Assembly: GCF_018449475.1 (NCBI RefSeq)
Contig: NZ_JAHCQH010000023.1
Coordinates: 1-64,000, forward strand
Reading direction: 5' to 3'
Length of the DNA: 64,000 nucleotides
Origin: Ancylobacter radicis
GTDB taxonomy: Bacteria; Pseudomonadota; Alphaproteobacteria; Rhizobiales; Xanthobacteraceae
A program made the translations under genes and the position numbers. Position 1 is the stretch's first letter. Each line of letters starts with the position of its first letter. Below the pieces are notes generated by a model. It was not told where the DNA came from. It worked only from the letters and a program-made list of their open reading frames with translations, and searched no databases. Shown here piece after piece: positions 9,714-22,770 of this stretch.

Positions 9714-11035
9714 GACCCCGCGCTCCCTTCGAGATCGCCCCCAAGATGCGCCCGCTGGCGCCGCGCCGCAGCGGCGTGGTCGGCGTGCTGGAGATCGGCA
9801 CCTCCAAGATCGTCTGCATGATCGCCCGGCTGAAGCCGCGCGATGCCACGACCAGCCTGCGCCGTCGCACCCATTCGGTGGATGTGCTCGGCATCGGCCA
9901 CACCTCGTCGCACGGCATCAAGGGCGGTGCGGTGATCGACATGGAGCGTGCCGAGCATGCGATCCGCCGCGCGGTCGATGCCGCCGAGCGCATGGCCGGC
10001 GCGCAGATCGCCTCCGTCGTCGTCTCGATGGCCGGGGGGCGCCTCGCCTCCGACCATTTCGTCGCCGAGGTCGACCTGCCCGAGCCCGCCGTCGCCGAGG
10101 GCGACATCCGCCGCGTGCTCGACGCCGCCTCGACCTTTGCGATCGGCGAGGGGCGCACCATTCTCCACGCGCTGCCGGTCGGCTACGCCATTGACGGCGT
10201 GTCCGGCATTGGCGAGCCGCGCGGCATGCTGGGGCGCCGGCTCGGCGTCGATCTTCATGTCATGACCGCCGAGGCGGCGGCGGTGCGCAATTTGCTGCTG
10301 TGCATCGAACGCTGCCATCTCGGCGTCGAGGCCATGGTCGCCGCACCCTATGCCGCGGCGCTGTCGACGCTGGCCGATGACGAGACCGAACTCGGCGTCA
10401 CGCTGATCGATTTCGGCGCCGGCACCACCACGGTGGCGGTGGTCGAGAACGGCCATTGCGTGCATGTCGACGGCATCGCGGTGGGTGGCCAGCATGTCAC
10501 CAACGACGTCGCGCGCGGTCTCTCCACCCGTCTGGCCGATGCCGAGCGGCTGAAAAGCCTGCATGGCGGCGTGACCGTGGTCGGCGCGGATGACCGGGAA
10601 ATGCTGACTGTCCCGCCGATCGCGGACGATCATCACGACCTGCCGCGCGCCATTCCGAAGTCGCGCCTGCTCAAGATCATCCGCCCGCGCGTGGAGGAGA
10701 TCACCGAGCTGCTGCGCGACCGGCTGATCACCTCCGGCCATGCCGCCGGCGCCGGTCGCCGCATCGTCCTCACCGGCGGCGCGGCGCAGCTCACCGGCCT
10801 TGCCGACATGGTGGCGAGCGTGATGGGCGGGCAGGTGCGCATCGGCCGCCCGCTGGGTATTTCGCGCCTGCCGGAGGCCGCGCGCGGCGCGCCCTTCGCG
10901 GTCGCCACCGGACTTCTCGTCTATCCGCAGGTTGCGGGGCTCGAACATTTCGAGGCCCGCCGCCGTCGGCTCTCCCATGGGGAATCGGACGGGTACTTCT
11001 CGCGCGTCGGGCATTGGCTTCGGGAGGCCTTCTGA
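9710..11035 (+). CDS. ftsA: Cell division protein FtsA
   Basis: FtsA is the actin-like ATPase that anchors FtsZ filaments to the membrane and recruits the divisome. The 441-residue protein shows the actin-fold phosphate-1 loop as VGVLEIGTSKIVCMIARL near residues 24-41 and the phosphate-2 loop as TLIDFGAGTTTVAVV near 230. The adenosine motif VLTGGAAQLTG lies near 352. The C-terminal stretch YFSRVGHWLREAF fits the amphipathic membrane-targeting helix. The start is coupled to ftsQ. Confidence 0.96.
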   Translation: MRPRAPFEIAPKMRPLAPRRSGVVGVLEIGTSKIVCMIARLKPRDATTSLRRRTHSVDVLGIGHTSSHGIKGGAVIDMERAEHAIRRAVDAAERMAGAQIASVVVSMAGGRLASDHFVAEVDLPEPAVAEGDIRRVLDAASTFAIGEGRTILHALPVGYAIDGVSGIGEPRGMLGRRLGVDLHVMTAEAAAVRNLLLCIERCHLGVEAMVAAPYAAALSTLADDETELGVTLIDFGAGTTTVAVVENGHCVHVDGIAVGGQHVTNDVARGLSTRLADAERLKSLHGGVTVVGADDREMLTVPPIADDHHDLPRAIPKSRLLKIIRPRVEEITELLRDRLITSGHAAGAGRRIVLTGGAAQLTGLADMVASVMGGQVRIGRPLGISRLPEAARGAPFAVATGLLVYPQVAGLEHFEARRRRLSHGESDGYFSRVGHWLREAF

Positions 11036-11122
11036 CGTGCTTCATTCAATCCGCGCCGGCGGAACCGGCACCACTGAGATCGAGACGGGATTCGAGCCCG
11101 CCGGCGTTTGGGGACAACAGAA

Positions 11123-12862
11123 ATGACCATCAACCTTCAGGTTCCTGACATTCGTGAACTGCGTCCCCGGATCACCGTGTTCGGCGTCGGCGGTGCCGGT
11201 GGCAACGCCGTCAACAACATGATCACGGCCGGCCTGTCGGGTGTCGACTTCGTCGTCGCCAACACCGACGCGCAGGCGCTCACCCTCTCCAAGGCCGAGC
11301 GCATCGTGCAGATGGGCGTCGCCGTCACCGAGGGTCTCGGCGCCGGCTCGCAGCCGGAAGTCGGCCGCGCGGCGGCCGAGGAGGCGCTGGACGAGATCCG
11401 CGATCACCTCGCCGGCGCGCACATGGTCTTCATCACCGCCGGCATGGGCGGCGGCACCGGCACCGGTGCGGCCCCGGTCATCGCCCGCGCGGCCCGCGAA
11501 CTCGGCATCCTCACCGTCGGCGTCGTGACCAAGCCCTTCCACTTCGAGGGCCAGCGCCGCATGCGCATCGGCGAGATGGGCATCAACGAGCTGCAGAAGG
11601 GCGTCGACACCCTCATCGTCATCCCGAACCAGAATCTGTTCCGGGTGGCCAATGAGAAGACCACCTTCGCCGACGCCTTCGCGATGGCCGACCAGGTGCT
11701 CTATTCGGGCGTTGCCTGCATCACCGACCTGATGGTCAAGGAAGGCCTGATCAACCTCGACTTCGCCGATGTCCGCGCCGTGATGCGCGAGATGGGCAAG
11801 GCGATGATGGGCACCGGCGAGGCTTCCGGCGAGCAGCGCGCGCTGCATGCCGCCGAGGCGGCGATCGCCAATCCGCTGCTCGACGAAGTGTCGATGCGCG
11901 GCGCCCGCGGCCTGCTGATCTCGATCACCGGCGGCAAGGACCTCACCCTGTTCGAGGTCGACGAGGCAGCGACCCGCATCCGCGAGGAAGTCGATCCCGA
12001 CGCCAACATCATCCTCGGCGCGACCTTCGACGAGACGCTGGAAGGCCTCATCCGCGTGTCCGTGGTGGCCACCGGGATCGACCCGGCGGTCATTCCCGAG
12101 CAGATCCCGCACAGCCTGCACGGGCTGGCCGATCTCGGTGGCCGCAAGGTCTCCAACGCCGGCCGCGCCGCCGTCGAGGCGCGCCGCGATGCCGCCCTGC
12201 GCTCGGTCGCTTCCGCGCTCACCGAGGACCATGCGGCCTATGCCGATCACGGTTATGAGCCGACCTTCGCGGCCTCGTCGGGCAGCGACCATGTCTATGG
12301 CGAGCCCGATTACGCCCACCACGCTCCGGCTCCGGCCACCGCGATCGATGACGTGACCATCCGCCCGCTCGCGCCCAAGCCCCAGCTCTATGCCGAGCCG
12401 GAAGCCGAGCCGATGAACGAGGCGGCTTATGAGCACGAGACGCTTGAGCCCTTCATCCCGCCGCAGGCGGAGCGCCCGGAACTGCGCAGCCCGCGCATGC
12501 CGCGCGTGGAAGAGCTTCCCATGCCGGCGCAGAACCAGATCCGCGCCGCCCGCGGCGAGCCGATGGAGCACCATCACGCGGAAAAGAAGCGCATGACGCT
12601 GCTCCAGCGCCTCGCCAATGTCGGCCTCGGTCGTCATAGCGACGACGAGGAGATGGATCCCCCGGCGGAAATGCGCCCGGTGGTCCGCCGCGCCCCCGCG
12701 CCGCAGCCGGAGCAGCGCCCGCTCGCCGAGCGTCGCCCGGAAGCGTCCGAGTTCGCCAAGCGCCCGGCGGCTCGTCCGATGGACGCCCATGGCCGCCCGG
12801 CCGCCCGGCCGGCCGAGGATGACCATCTCGACATTCCGGCCTTCCTGCGCCGCCAGGGCTGA
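11123..12862 (+). CDS. ftsZ: Cell division GTPase FtsZ with long C-terminal linker
   Basis: FtsZ is the tubulin-like GTPase that forms the division ring. The ATG at 11123 gives [17 protein letters not shown], the usual alphaproteobacterial N-terminus, and GGGGA stands upstream. A TTG frame five codons earlier is not needed. The protein has 579 residues. The GTP site appears as [13 protein letters not shown], the tubulin signature as [14 protein letters not shown] near 107, and the T7 loop as [11 protein letters not shown]. About 240 residues of acidic and proline-rich linker follow, ending in the FtsA-binding peptide [11 protein letters not shown]. The long linker is typical of alphaproteobacteria. 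Confidence 0.97.
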   Translation: MTINLQVPDIRELRPRITVFGVGGAGGNAVNNMITAGLSGVDFVVANTDAQALTLSKAERIVQMGVAVTEGLGAGSQPEVGRAAAEEALDEIRDHLAGAHMVFITAGMGGGTGTGAAPVIARAARELGILTVGVVTKPFHFEGQRRMRIGEMGINELQKGVDTLIVIPNQNLFRVANEKTTFADAFAMADQVLYSGVACITDLMVKEGLINLDFADVRAVMREMGKAMMGTGEASGEQRALHAAEAAIANPLLDEVSMRGARGLLISITGGKDLTLFEVDEAATRIREEVDPDANIILGATFDETLEGLIRVSVVATGIDPAVIPEQIPHSLHGLADLGGRKVSNAGRAAVEARRDAALRSVASALTEDHAAYADHGYEPTFAASSGSDHVYGEPDYAHHAPAPATAIDDVTIRPLAPKPQLYAEPEAEPMNEAAYEHETLEPFIPPQAERPELRSPRMPRVEELPMPAQNQIRAARGEPMEHHHAEKKRMTLLQRLANVGLGRHSDDEEMDPPAEMRPVVRRAPAPQPEQRPLAERRPEASEFAKRPAARPMDAHGRPAARPAEDDHLDIPAFLRRQG

Positions 12863-12882
12863 CCGGACCGGCAAGTGTGACG

Positions 12883-12951
12883 GAGGCGGTCTGCCGCCTC
12901 TGTTACAAGGCCGATGATGCAATGCAGCGCCCGGGTCTCCTGCCCGGGCGC
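12883..12951 (+). terminator. Two hairpins after ftsZ
   Basis: The first hairpin pairs GAGGCGG (12883-12889) with CCGCCTC (12894-12900) and is followed by TGTT. The second pairs GCGCCCGGG (12927-12935) with CCCGGGCGC (12943-12951), a strong 9-bp stem without a U-run. Together they mark the 3' end of the ftsZ transcript. The remainder of the gap up to lpxC carries the direct repeat ACGGTAA-N3-ACGGTAA and probably the lpxC promoter. Confidence 0.5.
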
Positions 12952-13146
12952 AATTCATTGATCGTAAACAAATTTCTGATGTGCTGCAGAAGCGACGGGA
13001 CGGTAACAGACGGTAAGCAAGCGTGATTTGGCTCACCTCCGAGCCGCCGATATGTTGCCCACCAACGACAAGCCGCCGACACGGATTCGCCACTGAATCC
13101 TGAACCGGGGGTGCTTCTAAGTTGGCTTGGGGAATTGGGGGAGCGG

Positions 13147-14133
13147 ATGGTGTATCGTGGTCCGCTCGCTGGGTCTGGGATGAATGCTGTAAGGCAGACG
13201 ACCATTGGCGACGTCGTCACGCTTTCGGGCGTGGGCGTGCACTCCGGCAAAGAGGCGCGGTTGAGCCTGGCTCCCGCATCCGCCGATACCGGCATTCTTT
13301 TCCACCGTACCGATTCGTCCCAGTCTGTCCGCGCCTCCCGTCATGCCGTGCGTGGCAGCGATCTCGCCACTGTGCTCCGCGATGAAAGCGGCCCGGCCGT
13401 CTCCACGGTCGAGCATCTGATGGCCTGCTTCGCCGGCCTCGGCATCGATAACGCCCATGTCGAGATCGACGGTCCCGAAGTGCCGATCCTCGATGGCAGC
13501 GCGGGCGAATTTGTGGCGGCCATCGACCAGGTCGGTGTGGTAGATATCGCCGCCCCGCGCCGCTATCTGCGCGTGCTCAAGAAGATCCGCGTCGAGACCG
13601 AGCATGGTTTCGGCGAGCTTTCCCCCTATGATGCCGGCCTGCGGCTTGAGGTCGAGATCGACTTCGCCCACGCTGCGATCGGCCGCCAGCGTTACGCCGC
13701 GACGCTGTCGCCGGGTGTTTTCCGCAAGGAACTCGCTACCGCCCGCACCTTCGGCTTCGTCGCCGATGTGGAGCGTCTCTGGCAGGCGGGCTATGCGCTC
13801 GGTGCCTCGCTCGACAACACCATCTGCCTCGATGCCGACGGTGTTCTGAACACCACGGGCCTGCGTTTCGCCGACGAGTTCGTGCGGCACAAGGCGATGG
13901 ATGCGGTGGGCGATCTCGCCATCAGCGGCCTGCCCCTGCTCGCCCGGTTCCGTTCCTACAAGGGCGGTCACAAGCTCAACTTCGCCGTGGTCGACGCCCT
14001 GCTGTCGGATCGCTCGGCCTATGAGGTCGTCGAGGCCGGGCTGGTGGATGCCAAGCTTCCGGCCGGTCGCAGCGTGCGCAGCAATGCCGGCCTCGTCGAT
14101 GTGGCCGTTCCGGCCTACGCGCCGGAACTCTGA
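13147..14133 (+). CDS. lpxC: UDP-3-O-acyl-N-acetylglucosamine deacetylase
   Basis: LpxC is the zinc-dependent deacetylase that commits UDP-acyl-GlcNAc to lipid A synthesis. The N-terminal LSGVGVHSGKEARL motif, the central TVEHLMACFAGLGIDNA (zinc histidine) and the C-terminal HKAMDAVGDL (zinc histidine and aspartate) are intact. I place the start at 13147 because GGGGGAGCGG precedes that ATG. The ATG at 13180, giving MNAVRQTTIG, is a realistic alternative that lacks 11 residues. Its place after ftsZ is conserved in alphaproteobacteria. Confidence 0.95.
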   Translation: MVYRGPLAGSGMNAVRQTTIGDVVTLSGVGVHSGKEARLSLAPASADTGILFHRTDSSQSVRASRHAVRGSDLATVLRDESGPAVSTVEHLMACFAGLGIDNAHVEIDGPEVPILDGSAGEFVAAIDQVGVVDIAAPRRYLRVLKKIRVETEHGFGELSPYDAGLRLEVEIDFAHAAIGRQRYAATLSPGVFRKELATARTFGFVADVERLWQAGYALGASLDNTICLDADGVLNTTGLRFADEFVRHKAMDAVGDLAISGLPLLARFRSYKGGHKLNFAVVDALLSDRSAYEVVEAGLVDAKLPAGRSVRSNAGLVDVAVPAYAPEL

Positions 14134-14285
14134 GCCACCGCCGGGTGCATTTATGCCCCTACGTGCGTTTCATCCGTCGATCGGTTGCCGCCGACAGGCC
14201 ACTCGCCATAATCCGGACGGAAAGCGGCTATAGCGCACAGTGGCGCCCCGGCCGGCAGGCGACCAGATTGGGATCGAGAGTTGTG

Positions 14286-15188
14286 ATGCGTCTTCTCAGC
14301 CACGTCCGTTCCGGCGGTTTCGCTCAAAACGATGCCCGCCCGGCGCGTGGACGGACCTCTGCTCTGTTTGCCGTGCGTCTGGTCGGGCTGGTGCTCGTCG
14401 GTGCCTCGCTCGCCGGCTGCGCCGGCATGTTCGATACCAAGGAAGAGACCATCTATCCCGACGTGCCGGCGGAGCAGCGCTACAACGAAGCGCTCACGCT
14501 GATGCAGAAGGAGGATTACGGCGAGGCGATCAAGCGTTTCGAGGATGTCGACCGGCAGCACCCCTATTCCGACTGGGCGCGCAAGTCGATGCTGATGATC
14601 GCCTATATCTATTACACGCAGGGCCAGTACGACGAGTGCGCGGGCGTTGCCAAACGCTATCTGGCGCTGCATCCCGGCTCGGCCGATGCGCCTTATGCGC
14701 AGTATCTCCTGGCCTCGTCCTATTTCGACCAGATCCCGGACATCTCGCGCGACCAGCAGCGCACCGAGCGCGCCATGGAGGCGCTCGACGAGATCGTGCG
14801 CAAATATCCCGAGACCGAATACGCCATCTCCGCCAAGAAGAAGCTTGAGGTCGCGCGCGACCAGCTTGCCGGCAAGGAGATGATGATCGGGCGCTATTAT
14901 CTCGAACAGCGCAACTACGCCGGCGCGATCAACCGCTTCAAGGTGGTCGTCACGCGCTACCAGACCACGCGCCATGTCGAGGAGGCGCTCTACCGCCTGA
15001 CCGAAGCCTATATGGCGCTTGGCGTGGTGAGCGAGGCGCAGACCTCCGCCGCCGTGCTCGGCTATAATTTCCCGGACAGTTCCTGGTACAAGGACGCCTA
15101 TAAGCTTGTGCAGTCGCGTGGTGTGAACCCGCAGATGAACCAGAACTCCTGGATCGCCAAGGCTTTCAAGGGCCTTGGTCTCGGTTGA
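14286..15188 (+). CDS. bamD: Outer membrane protein assembly factor BamD (lipoprotein)
   Basis: BamD is the essential TPR lipoprotein of the BAM complex, which folds beta-barrel proteins into the outer membrane. The 300-residue precursor has a hydrophobic signal with the lipobox LAGC near residues 41-44. Five TPR-like helical hairpins follow, including RYNEALTLMQKEDYGEAIKRFEDVDRQHPYSDWARKS. The open frame extends upstream to 14145, but the ATG at 14286 follows GAGAG and places the signal peptide correctly. It lies between lpxC and recN, a common alphaproteobacterial order. Confidence 0.95.
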   Translation: MRLLSHVRSGGFAQNDARPARGRTSALFAVRLVGLVLVGASLAGCAGMFDTKEETIYPDVPAEQRYNEALTLMQKEDYGEAIKRFEDVDRQHPYSDWARKSMLMIAYIYYTQGQYDECAGVAKRYLALHPGSADAPYAQYLLASSYFDQIPDISRDQQRTERAMEALDEIVRKYPETEYAISAKKKLEVARDQLAGKEMMIGRYYLEQRNYAGAINRFKVVVTRYQTTRHVEEALYRLTEAYMALGVVSEAQTSAAVLGYNFPDSSWYKDAYKLVQSRGVNPQMNQNSWIAKAFKGLGLG

Positions 15189-15221
15189 GCCCTGCGCGCC
15201 ACAACAGCTGCGCATTGCTGC

Positions 15222-15236
15222 GAACAGAATAAGAAC
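15222..15236 (+). promoter_or_regulatory. LexA-type SOS box upstream of recN
   Basis: GAACAGAATAAGAAC fits the alphaproteobacterial LexA operator, written as GTTC-N7-GTTC or its complement GAAC-N7-GAAC, without mismatch. It lies 82 bases before the recN start, and recN is a classic SOS gene. The match is read directly from the sequence; LexA control is inferred. Confidence 0.75.
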
Positions 15237-15317
15237 ACCGGTGCGCGACGCGGCCTGACCTGCTAGAAGGCGGGTGTCGATCGCCCTTTCCGCGCGGATT
15301 CGTTCTGGAGCTCACGC

Positions 15318-19165
<3,848 letters not shown>

Positions 19166-19203
19166 GCGACAATTTTCAACACGCAGCCCATCGGGAGCCC
19201 GAG

Positions 19204-19761
19204 ATGAGCGACACGGCCCTGCTGATCATCGATTTGCAGAACGATTACTTCCCCGAGGGGCGCTATCCGCTGGTCGGCATCGAGGCGGCGGCGGCGAAGG
19301 CCGGCGACCTGCTCGCCACGGCGCGGCAGGCGGGCGTGCCGGTCGTCCATGTGCGCCATGAAATGGCGGGCGAGGACGCCCCGTTCTTCGCGCGCGGCAC
19401 GGCGGGGGCCGACATTCATCCCCGTCTCGCCCCGCTGGACGGGGAGACGGTGGTGGTGAAGGAGGAGGTCAACGCCTTCCTGCGCACCGATCTCGACCGG
19501 CTGCTGCGCGAACGGGGCATTGCGCGCCTCGTGATCGCCGGCGCCATGAGCCATATGTGCGTGGATGCGGCGAGCCGGGCGGCGCTCGATCTCGGCTATG
19601 AGGTGACGCTGGCGCATGACGCGACCGCGACGCTCGATCTGGCCTTTGGCGGGACCGATGTGCCGGCGGCAAACGTGCAGGCGGCGTTGATGGCGGCGCT
19701 GGAATTTGCCGGGGCCAAGGTGGTGCCGACGGCGGATGCGGCGGCCGTGCTGCGCGGCTGA
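19204..19761 (+). CDS. Isochorismatase-family cysteine hydrolase
   Basis: A 185-residue protein of the isochorismatase and nicotinamidase superfamily. The likely catalytic triad is the Asp in LLIIDLQNDYF near residue 9, the Lys in VVVKEEVNAF near 84 and the Cys in AMSHMCVDAASRAA near 119. The substrate is unknown; nicotinamidase and amidase activities are both found in the superfamily. The start at 19204 was chosen because the sequence from there begins MSDTALLIIDLQ, as in relatives. A longer frame from 19138 overlaps ligA and is unlikely. It lies 38 bases after ligA and may share its transcript. Confidence 0.88.
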   Translation: MSDTALLIIDLQNDYFPEGRYPLVGIEAAAAKAGDLLATARQAGVPVVHVRHEMAGEDAPFFARGTAGADIHPRLAPLDGETVVVKEEVNAFLRTDLDRLLRERGIARLVIAGAMSHMCVDAASRAALDLGYEVTLAHDATATLDLAFGGTDVPAANVQAALMAALEFAGAKVVPTADAAAVLRG

Positions 19762-19837
19762 TCAGGCGGGCGGCGCCCGGCGGCAAATCGGGTCGGCAGG
19801 AATCTGGTTGGCGGAAATCGGGTAGGCCGGAAAATCG

Positions 19838-19880
19838 GCAAAAAAGAGGGCCGCCGCGGGGGGAACGCGACGGCCCTTGC
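19838..19880 (-). terminator. Rho-independent terminator after the DUF3309 gene
   Basis: On the minus strand a stem built on AGGGCCG and CGGCCCT (19871-19877 and 19847-19853), extended by further G-C pairs, is followed by CTTTTTTG. This is a textbook intrinsic terminator for the leftward DUF3309 transcript. Confidence 0.85.
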
Positions 19881-19896
19881 TGATGGCGCGCGACGG

Positions 19897-20049
19897 TCAG
19901 AGGCGTCCGGTCAGCATCATTACGATCAGGATCACCAGAAGAACGGTGACGATACCGCTCGGCCCATAGCCCCAGGAGCGGCTGTAGCCCCAGTTCGGCA
20001 GGGCGCCGACAAGTATCAGGATAAGAATTACAATCAGGATGGTGGTCAT
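19897..20049 (-). CDS. DUF3309-type small membrane protein
   Basis: A 50-residue peptide read directly from the minus strand. It begins MTTILIVILILILVGALP, has a central WGYSRSWGYGPSG turn, and ends in a second hydrophobic stretch and TGRL. This two-helix layout with tryptophan and glycine in the middle matches the DUF3309 family of tiny inner-membrane proteins in proteobacteria. Their function is unknown. An intrinsic terminator follows immediately, which supports a real, separately expressed gene. Confidence 0.85.
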   Translation of the reverse strand: MTTILIVILILILVGALPNWGYSRSWGYGPSGIVTVLLVILIVMMLTGRL

Positions 20050-20145
20050 CTCGGCGTCTCCGTCTGCCCCGTCACATTGGTCGGGGGAGTAACGCCACTG
20101 CGAGATGATGGTTCCATTGAACCATCATCAATTGAATAGTCGCCG

Positions 20146-21978
20146 TCAGGCGCCCAGCGGGGCGGTCGCCGCGTAAAGCCAGGCGCGGGTGGGGGCGTCG
20201 ACCAGAGGGCCGATCTCGGCGAAGACGCGGGCGTGATAGGCGTCGAGCCAGGCGCGCTCCTCGGCGGTGAGCAGCGCCGGCTCGATCACCCGCCGGTCGA
20301 ACGGGGCGAGGGTCAGCGTCTCGAAGCCGAGCAGCGCGCGCTCGGCGCCGGCCGGGGCGGGGGCCTCGGTGACGATTTCCAGATTTTCCAGCCGGATGCC
20401 ATAGCCGCCGGTCTTGTAGTAGCCGGGCTCGTTGGAGAGCACCATGCCGGGGACGAGCGCCACCGTGCCGACCTTGGAGATGCGGGCCGGGCCCTCATGC
20501 ACCGAGAGATAGGCGCCGACGCCATGGCCGGTGCCGTGGTCGAAATCCAGCCCCGCCGCCCACAGGAACTGCCGGGCGAAGCTGTCGAGCTGGGCGCCGG
20601 AGCTGCCAGCGGGGAATACCGCGCGGGCAATCGCGGCATGGCCCTTCAGCACGCGGGTGAAACGGTCGCGCATCTCGTCGCTCGGCGTGCCGACGATGAG
20701 GGTGCGGGTCACATCGGTGGTGCCGTCCTCATATTGCGCGCCGGAATCGATGAGAAACAGTTCGTCCGTGCCGATGCGCCGGTTGGTCGCCTCGGTGACG
20801 CGGTAATGCACGATCGCGCCATTGGGGCCGGCGCCGGAAATGGAGGGGAAGGACACGTCCTTCAGCGCGCCGGTGTCGCGGCGGAAGGTTTCCAGCGCCG
20901 CCACCGCGTCGATCTCGGTGAGCGTGCCCTTGGGCGCCTCGCTGTCGAACCAGCACAGGAAGCGGGCGAGCGCGGCGCCGTCGCGTTTGTGTGCGGCGCG
21001 CATGCCGGCCAGCTCGGCGGGGTTCTTGGCCGCCTGCATCAGCGCGACCGGGCTCGGGCCGGAGGAAACCTTGCCGCCGGCCGCCTCGATGCGCGCGGCG
21101 AGCTGCGCCGGGGCGGTCGCCTGATCGAGCCGGAGGGTGGCGCCGCCGGCGGCGATCAGCTCGATGCCGCGCTCGAACAGCGCCGGCTCGAAGATCTCGG
21201 CTTCCGCGCCGAGCGCGTCGCGCACCGCGTTGGAGAGCTTGCGCCCGTCGATGAACAGCGAGGGGCGGCCCTCGCGCGGCACGATCGCCCAGGCCAGCGG
21301 CAGCGGCGTGAAGGAGACATCGGCGCCGCGGATGTTGAAGCTCCAGGCGACCGCGTGCGGATCGGACAGGATGGTGGCGTCGAGCTTCTGGGCGGCGAGG
21401 GCGGCGCGGATGCGGGCGAGCTTGTCGGCGCTGGTCTCGCCGGCCAGCGCCGGATCGCGCAGGGTGACGGCACCGACGGGGGCGGCGGGGCGGTCGGCCC
21501 ATATGGCGTCGACCGGATTGCTGTCGACCGCGACCAGCGTGCCCTGCGCCGAGGCGACCGCGCGGCGCAGCTTCTCCAGCCCGTCCACCGTGATCAGCCA
21601 GGGATCGTAGCCGAGATGCCCGCCGGCCGGCAGATGGGTCTCGATCCAGCGTTCCGCCGTGGTCTGCGCTAGCGGCACCACCTCGTAGGAGGCGGTGTCG
21701 ACCTGCTGGGCGGCCTGCAGCGTGTAGCGCCCGTCCACCACGATGGCGGCGGCGTCCGCCAGCACCACCGCGACGCCGGCCGAGCCGGTGAAGCCGGTCA
21801 GGAAGGCGAGGCGCTCGTCGCAGGGCGGGACATATTCGTTCTGGTGGGCGTCGGCGCGCGGGACGATGAAGCCGTCGAGCCCGCGCCGCGCCAGCTCCGC
21901 GCGCAACAGGCGCAGCCGCTCGGTGCCCAGAGCGGGGGCGGCGGGGGCATCGAAGGACTGGAAGCGGGCTTCGAACAT
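20146..21978 (-). CDS. pepP: Xaa-Pro aminopeptidase (aminopeptidase P, M24B)
   Basis: A cytoplasmic metallopeptidase of about 610 residues that removes an N-terminal residue before proline. It has the three-part layout of long aminopeptidase P: two creatinase-like N-terminal domains and a C-terminal pita-bread domain. The metal ligands are visible in DSGAQYEDGTTDVTRT, GTGHGVGAYLSVHEGP, NEPGYY and GFETLTLAPF. The start is set at the ATG at 21978 (MFEARFQSF). A GTG three codons upstream is possible. A LysE-type exporter gene stands 62 bases upstream on the same strand. Confidence 0.93.
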   Translation of the reverse strand: MFEARFQSFDAPAAPALGTERLRLLRAELARRGLDGFIVPRADAHQNEYVPPCDERLAFLTGFTGSAGVAVVLADAAAIVVDGRYTLQAAQQVDTASYEVVPLAQTTAERWIETHLPAGGHLGYDPWLITVDGLEKLRRAVASAQGTLVAVDSNPVDAIWADRPAAPVGAVTLRDPALAGETSADKLARIRAALAAQKLDATILSDPHAVAWSFNIRGADVSFTPLPLAWAIVPREGRPSLFIDGRKLSNAVRDALGAEAEIFEPALFERGIELIAAGGATLRLDQATAPAQLAARIEAAGGKVSSGPSPVALMQAAKNPAELAGMRAAHKRDGAALARFLCWFDSEAPKGTLTEIDAVAALETFRRDTGALKDVSFPSISGAGPNGAIVHYRVTEATNRRIGTDELFLIDSGAQYEDGTTDVTRTLIVGTPSDEMRDRFTRVLKGHAAIARAVFPAGSSGAQLDSFARQFLWAAGLDFDHGTGHGVGAYLSVHEGPARISKVGTVALVPGMVLSNEPGYYKTGGYGIRLENLEIVTEAPAPAGAERALLGFETLTLAPFDRRVIEPALLTAEERAWLDAYHARVFAEIGPLVDAPTRAWLYAATAPLGA

Positions 21979-22040
21979 GGCGGGCACTCGGCAGGCGGGG
22001 ACAGGTGGGCGAGGAGGGGCGGGCGACGGGTGGACGCAGT

Positions 22041-22670
22041 CTACTGGCGGGCGGCGATGCCCCGGCCGGCATCGACCAGCGACTTGGCGCCGAAGGCGAC
22101 GAACATCACGCCCACCACGCGGGTGATGGCGAGGCCATGGCGCTGGAACAGGCGGCGCACCGGCGAGAGCCCGGCCGCCCAGATGAGGATGATGTCGGCG
22201 ATGATGAAGCCGACCAGCGCGGCGCCGAGCAGCTGCGGCGCGGCTTCCCAGGTGAGGCCGGAGGCATAGCTCGCGGTCAGCGCGGTGAACATCGACACCG
22301 AGACCGGATAGGCCTTCGGGTTGGTCAGGCCGAACAGGATGCCGGTGATCAGCGGCCGGCTGGAGCCGACCGAGCCGTCGCTGCCGCCGCGCGCGCGGAT
22401 CGCCTTCACCCCGAGATAGCAGAGGTAAAGCCCGCAGCCGATGCCGAGCAGGTCGAACAATGCCGGCCCGAGCTGGTTCACCCCGATGATCGCGGCGAGC
22501 GCCAGCGCGGTCCAGAACAGGTCGCCGATCAGATGGCCGCCGACGAAGCGGGCGCCGGCCGGGCGCCCATGCACCGCCGCCAGCGAGAACAGCGCCAGGA
22601 AAGCAGGGCCGGGCATAAGTACATAAAACGCGCCCGCGAGGGCCGTCATGAGGTAAAGGCCGTAGGACAT
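22041..22670 (-). CDS. LysE/RhtB-family amino acid exporter
   Basis: A 209-residue inner-membrane protein with about six hydrophobic segments. The N-terminus MSYGLYLMTALAGAFYVLMPGPAFLALFSLAAVHGRPAG contains the PGP motif and following glycine typical of LysE-type exporters. The later FGLTNPKAYPVSVSMF is the second conserved block. Substrate is not predictable. The open frame extends to 22799, but the ATG at 22670 gives the family start. It is divergent from a periplasmic amino-acid-binding protein, with about 100 bases of shared promoter region. Confidence 0.88.
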   Translation of the reverse strand: MSYGLYLMTALAGAFYVLMPGPAFLALFSLAAVHGRPAGARFVGGHLIGDLFWTALALAAIIGVNQLGPALFDLLGIGCGLYLCYLGVKAIRARGGSDGSVGSSRPLITGILFGLTNPKAYPVSVSMFTALTASYASGLTWEAAPQLLGAALVGFIIADIILIWAAGLSPVRRLFQRHGLAITRVVGVMFVAFGAKSLVDAGRGIAARQ

Positions 22671-22770
22671 GGATGGGAGACCGGCTGGACGGATGGGAGA
22701 GATTGCACCAGCATCACGGGCAACGCCGGTGGCGTCAATCGGCGCTTGGGCGGGGGGTGCGGGCCGTGGG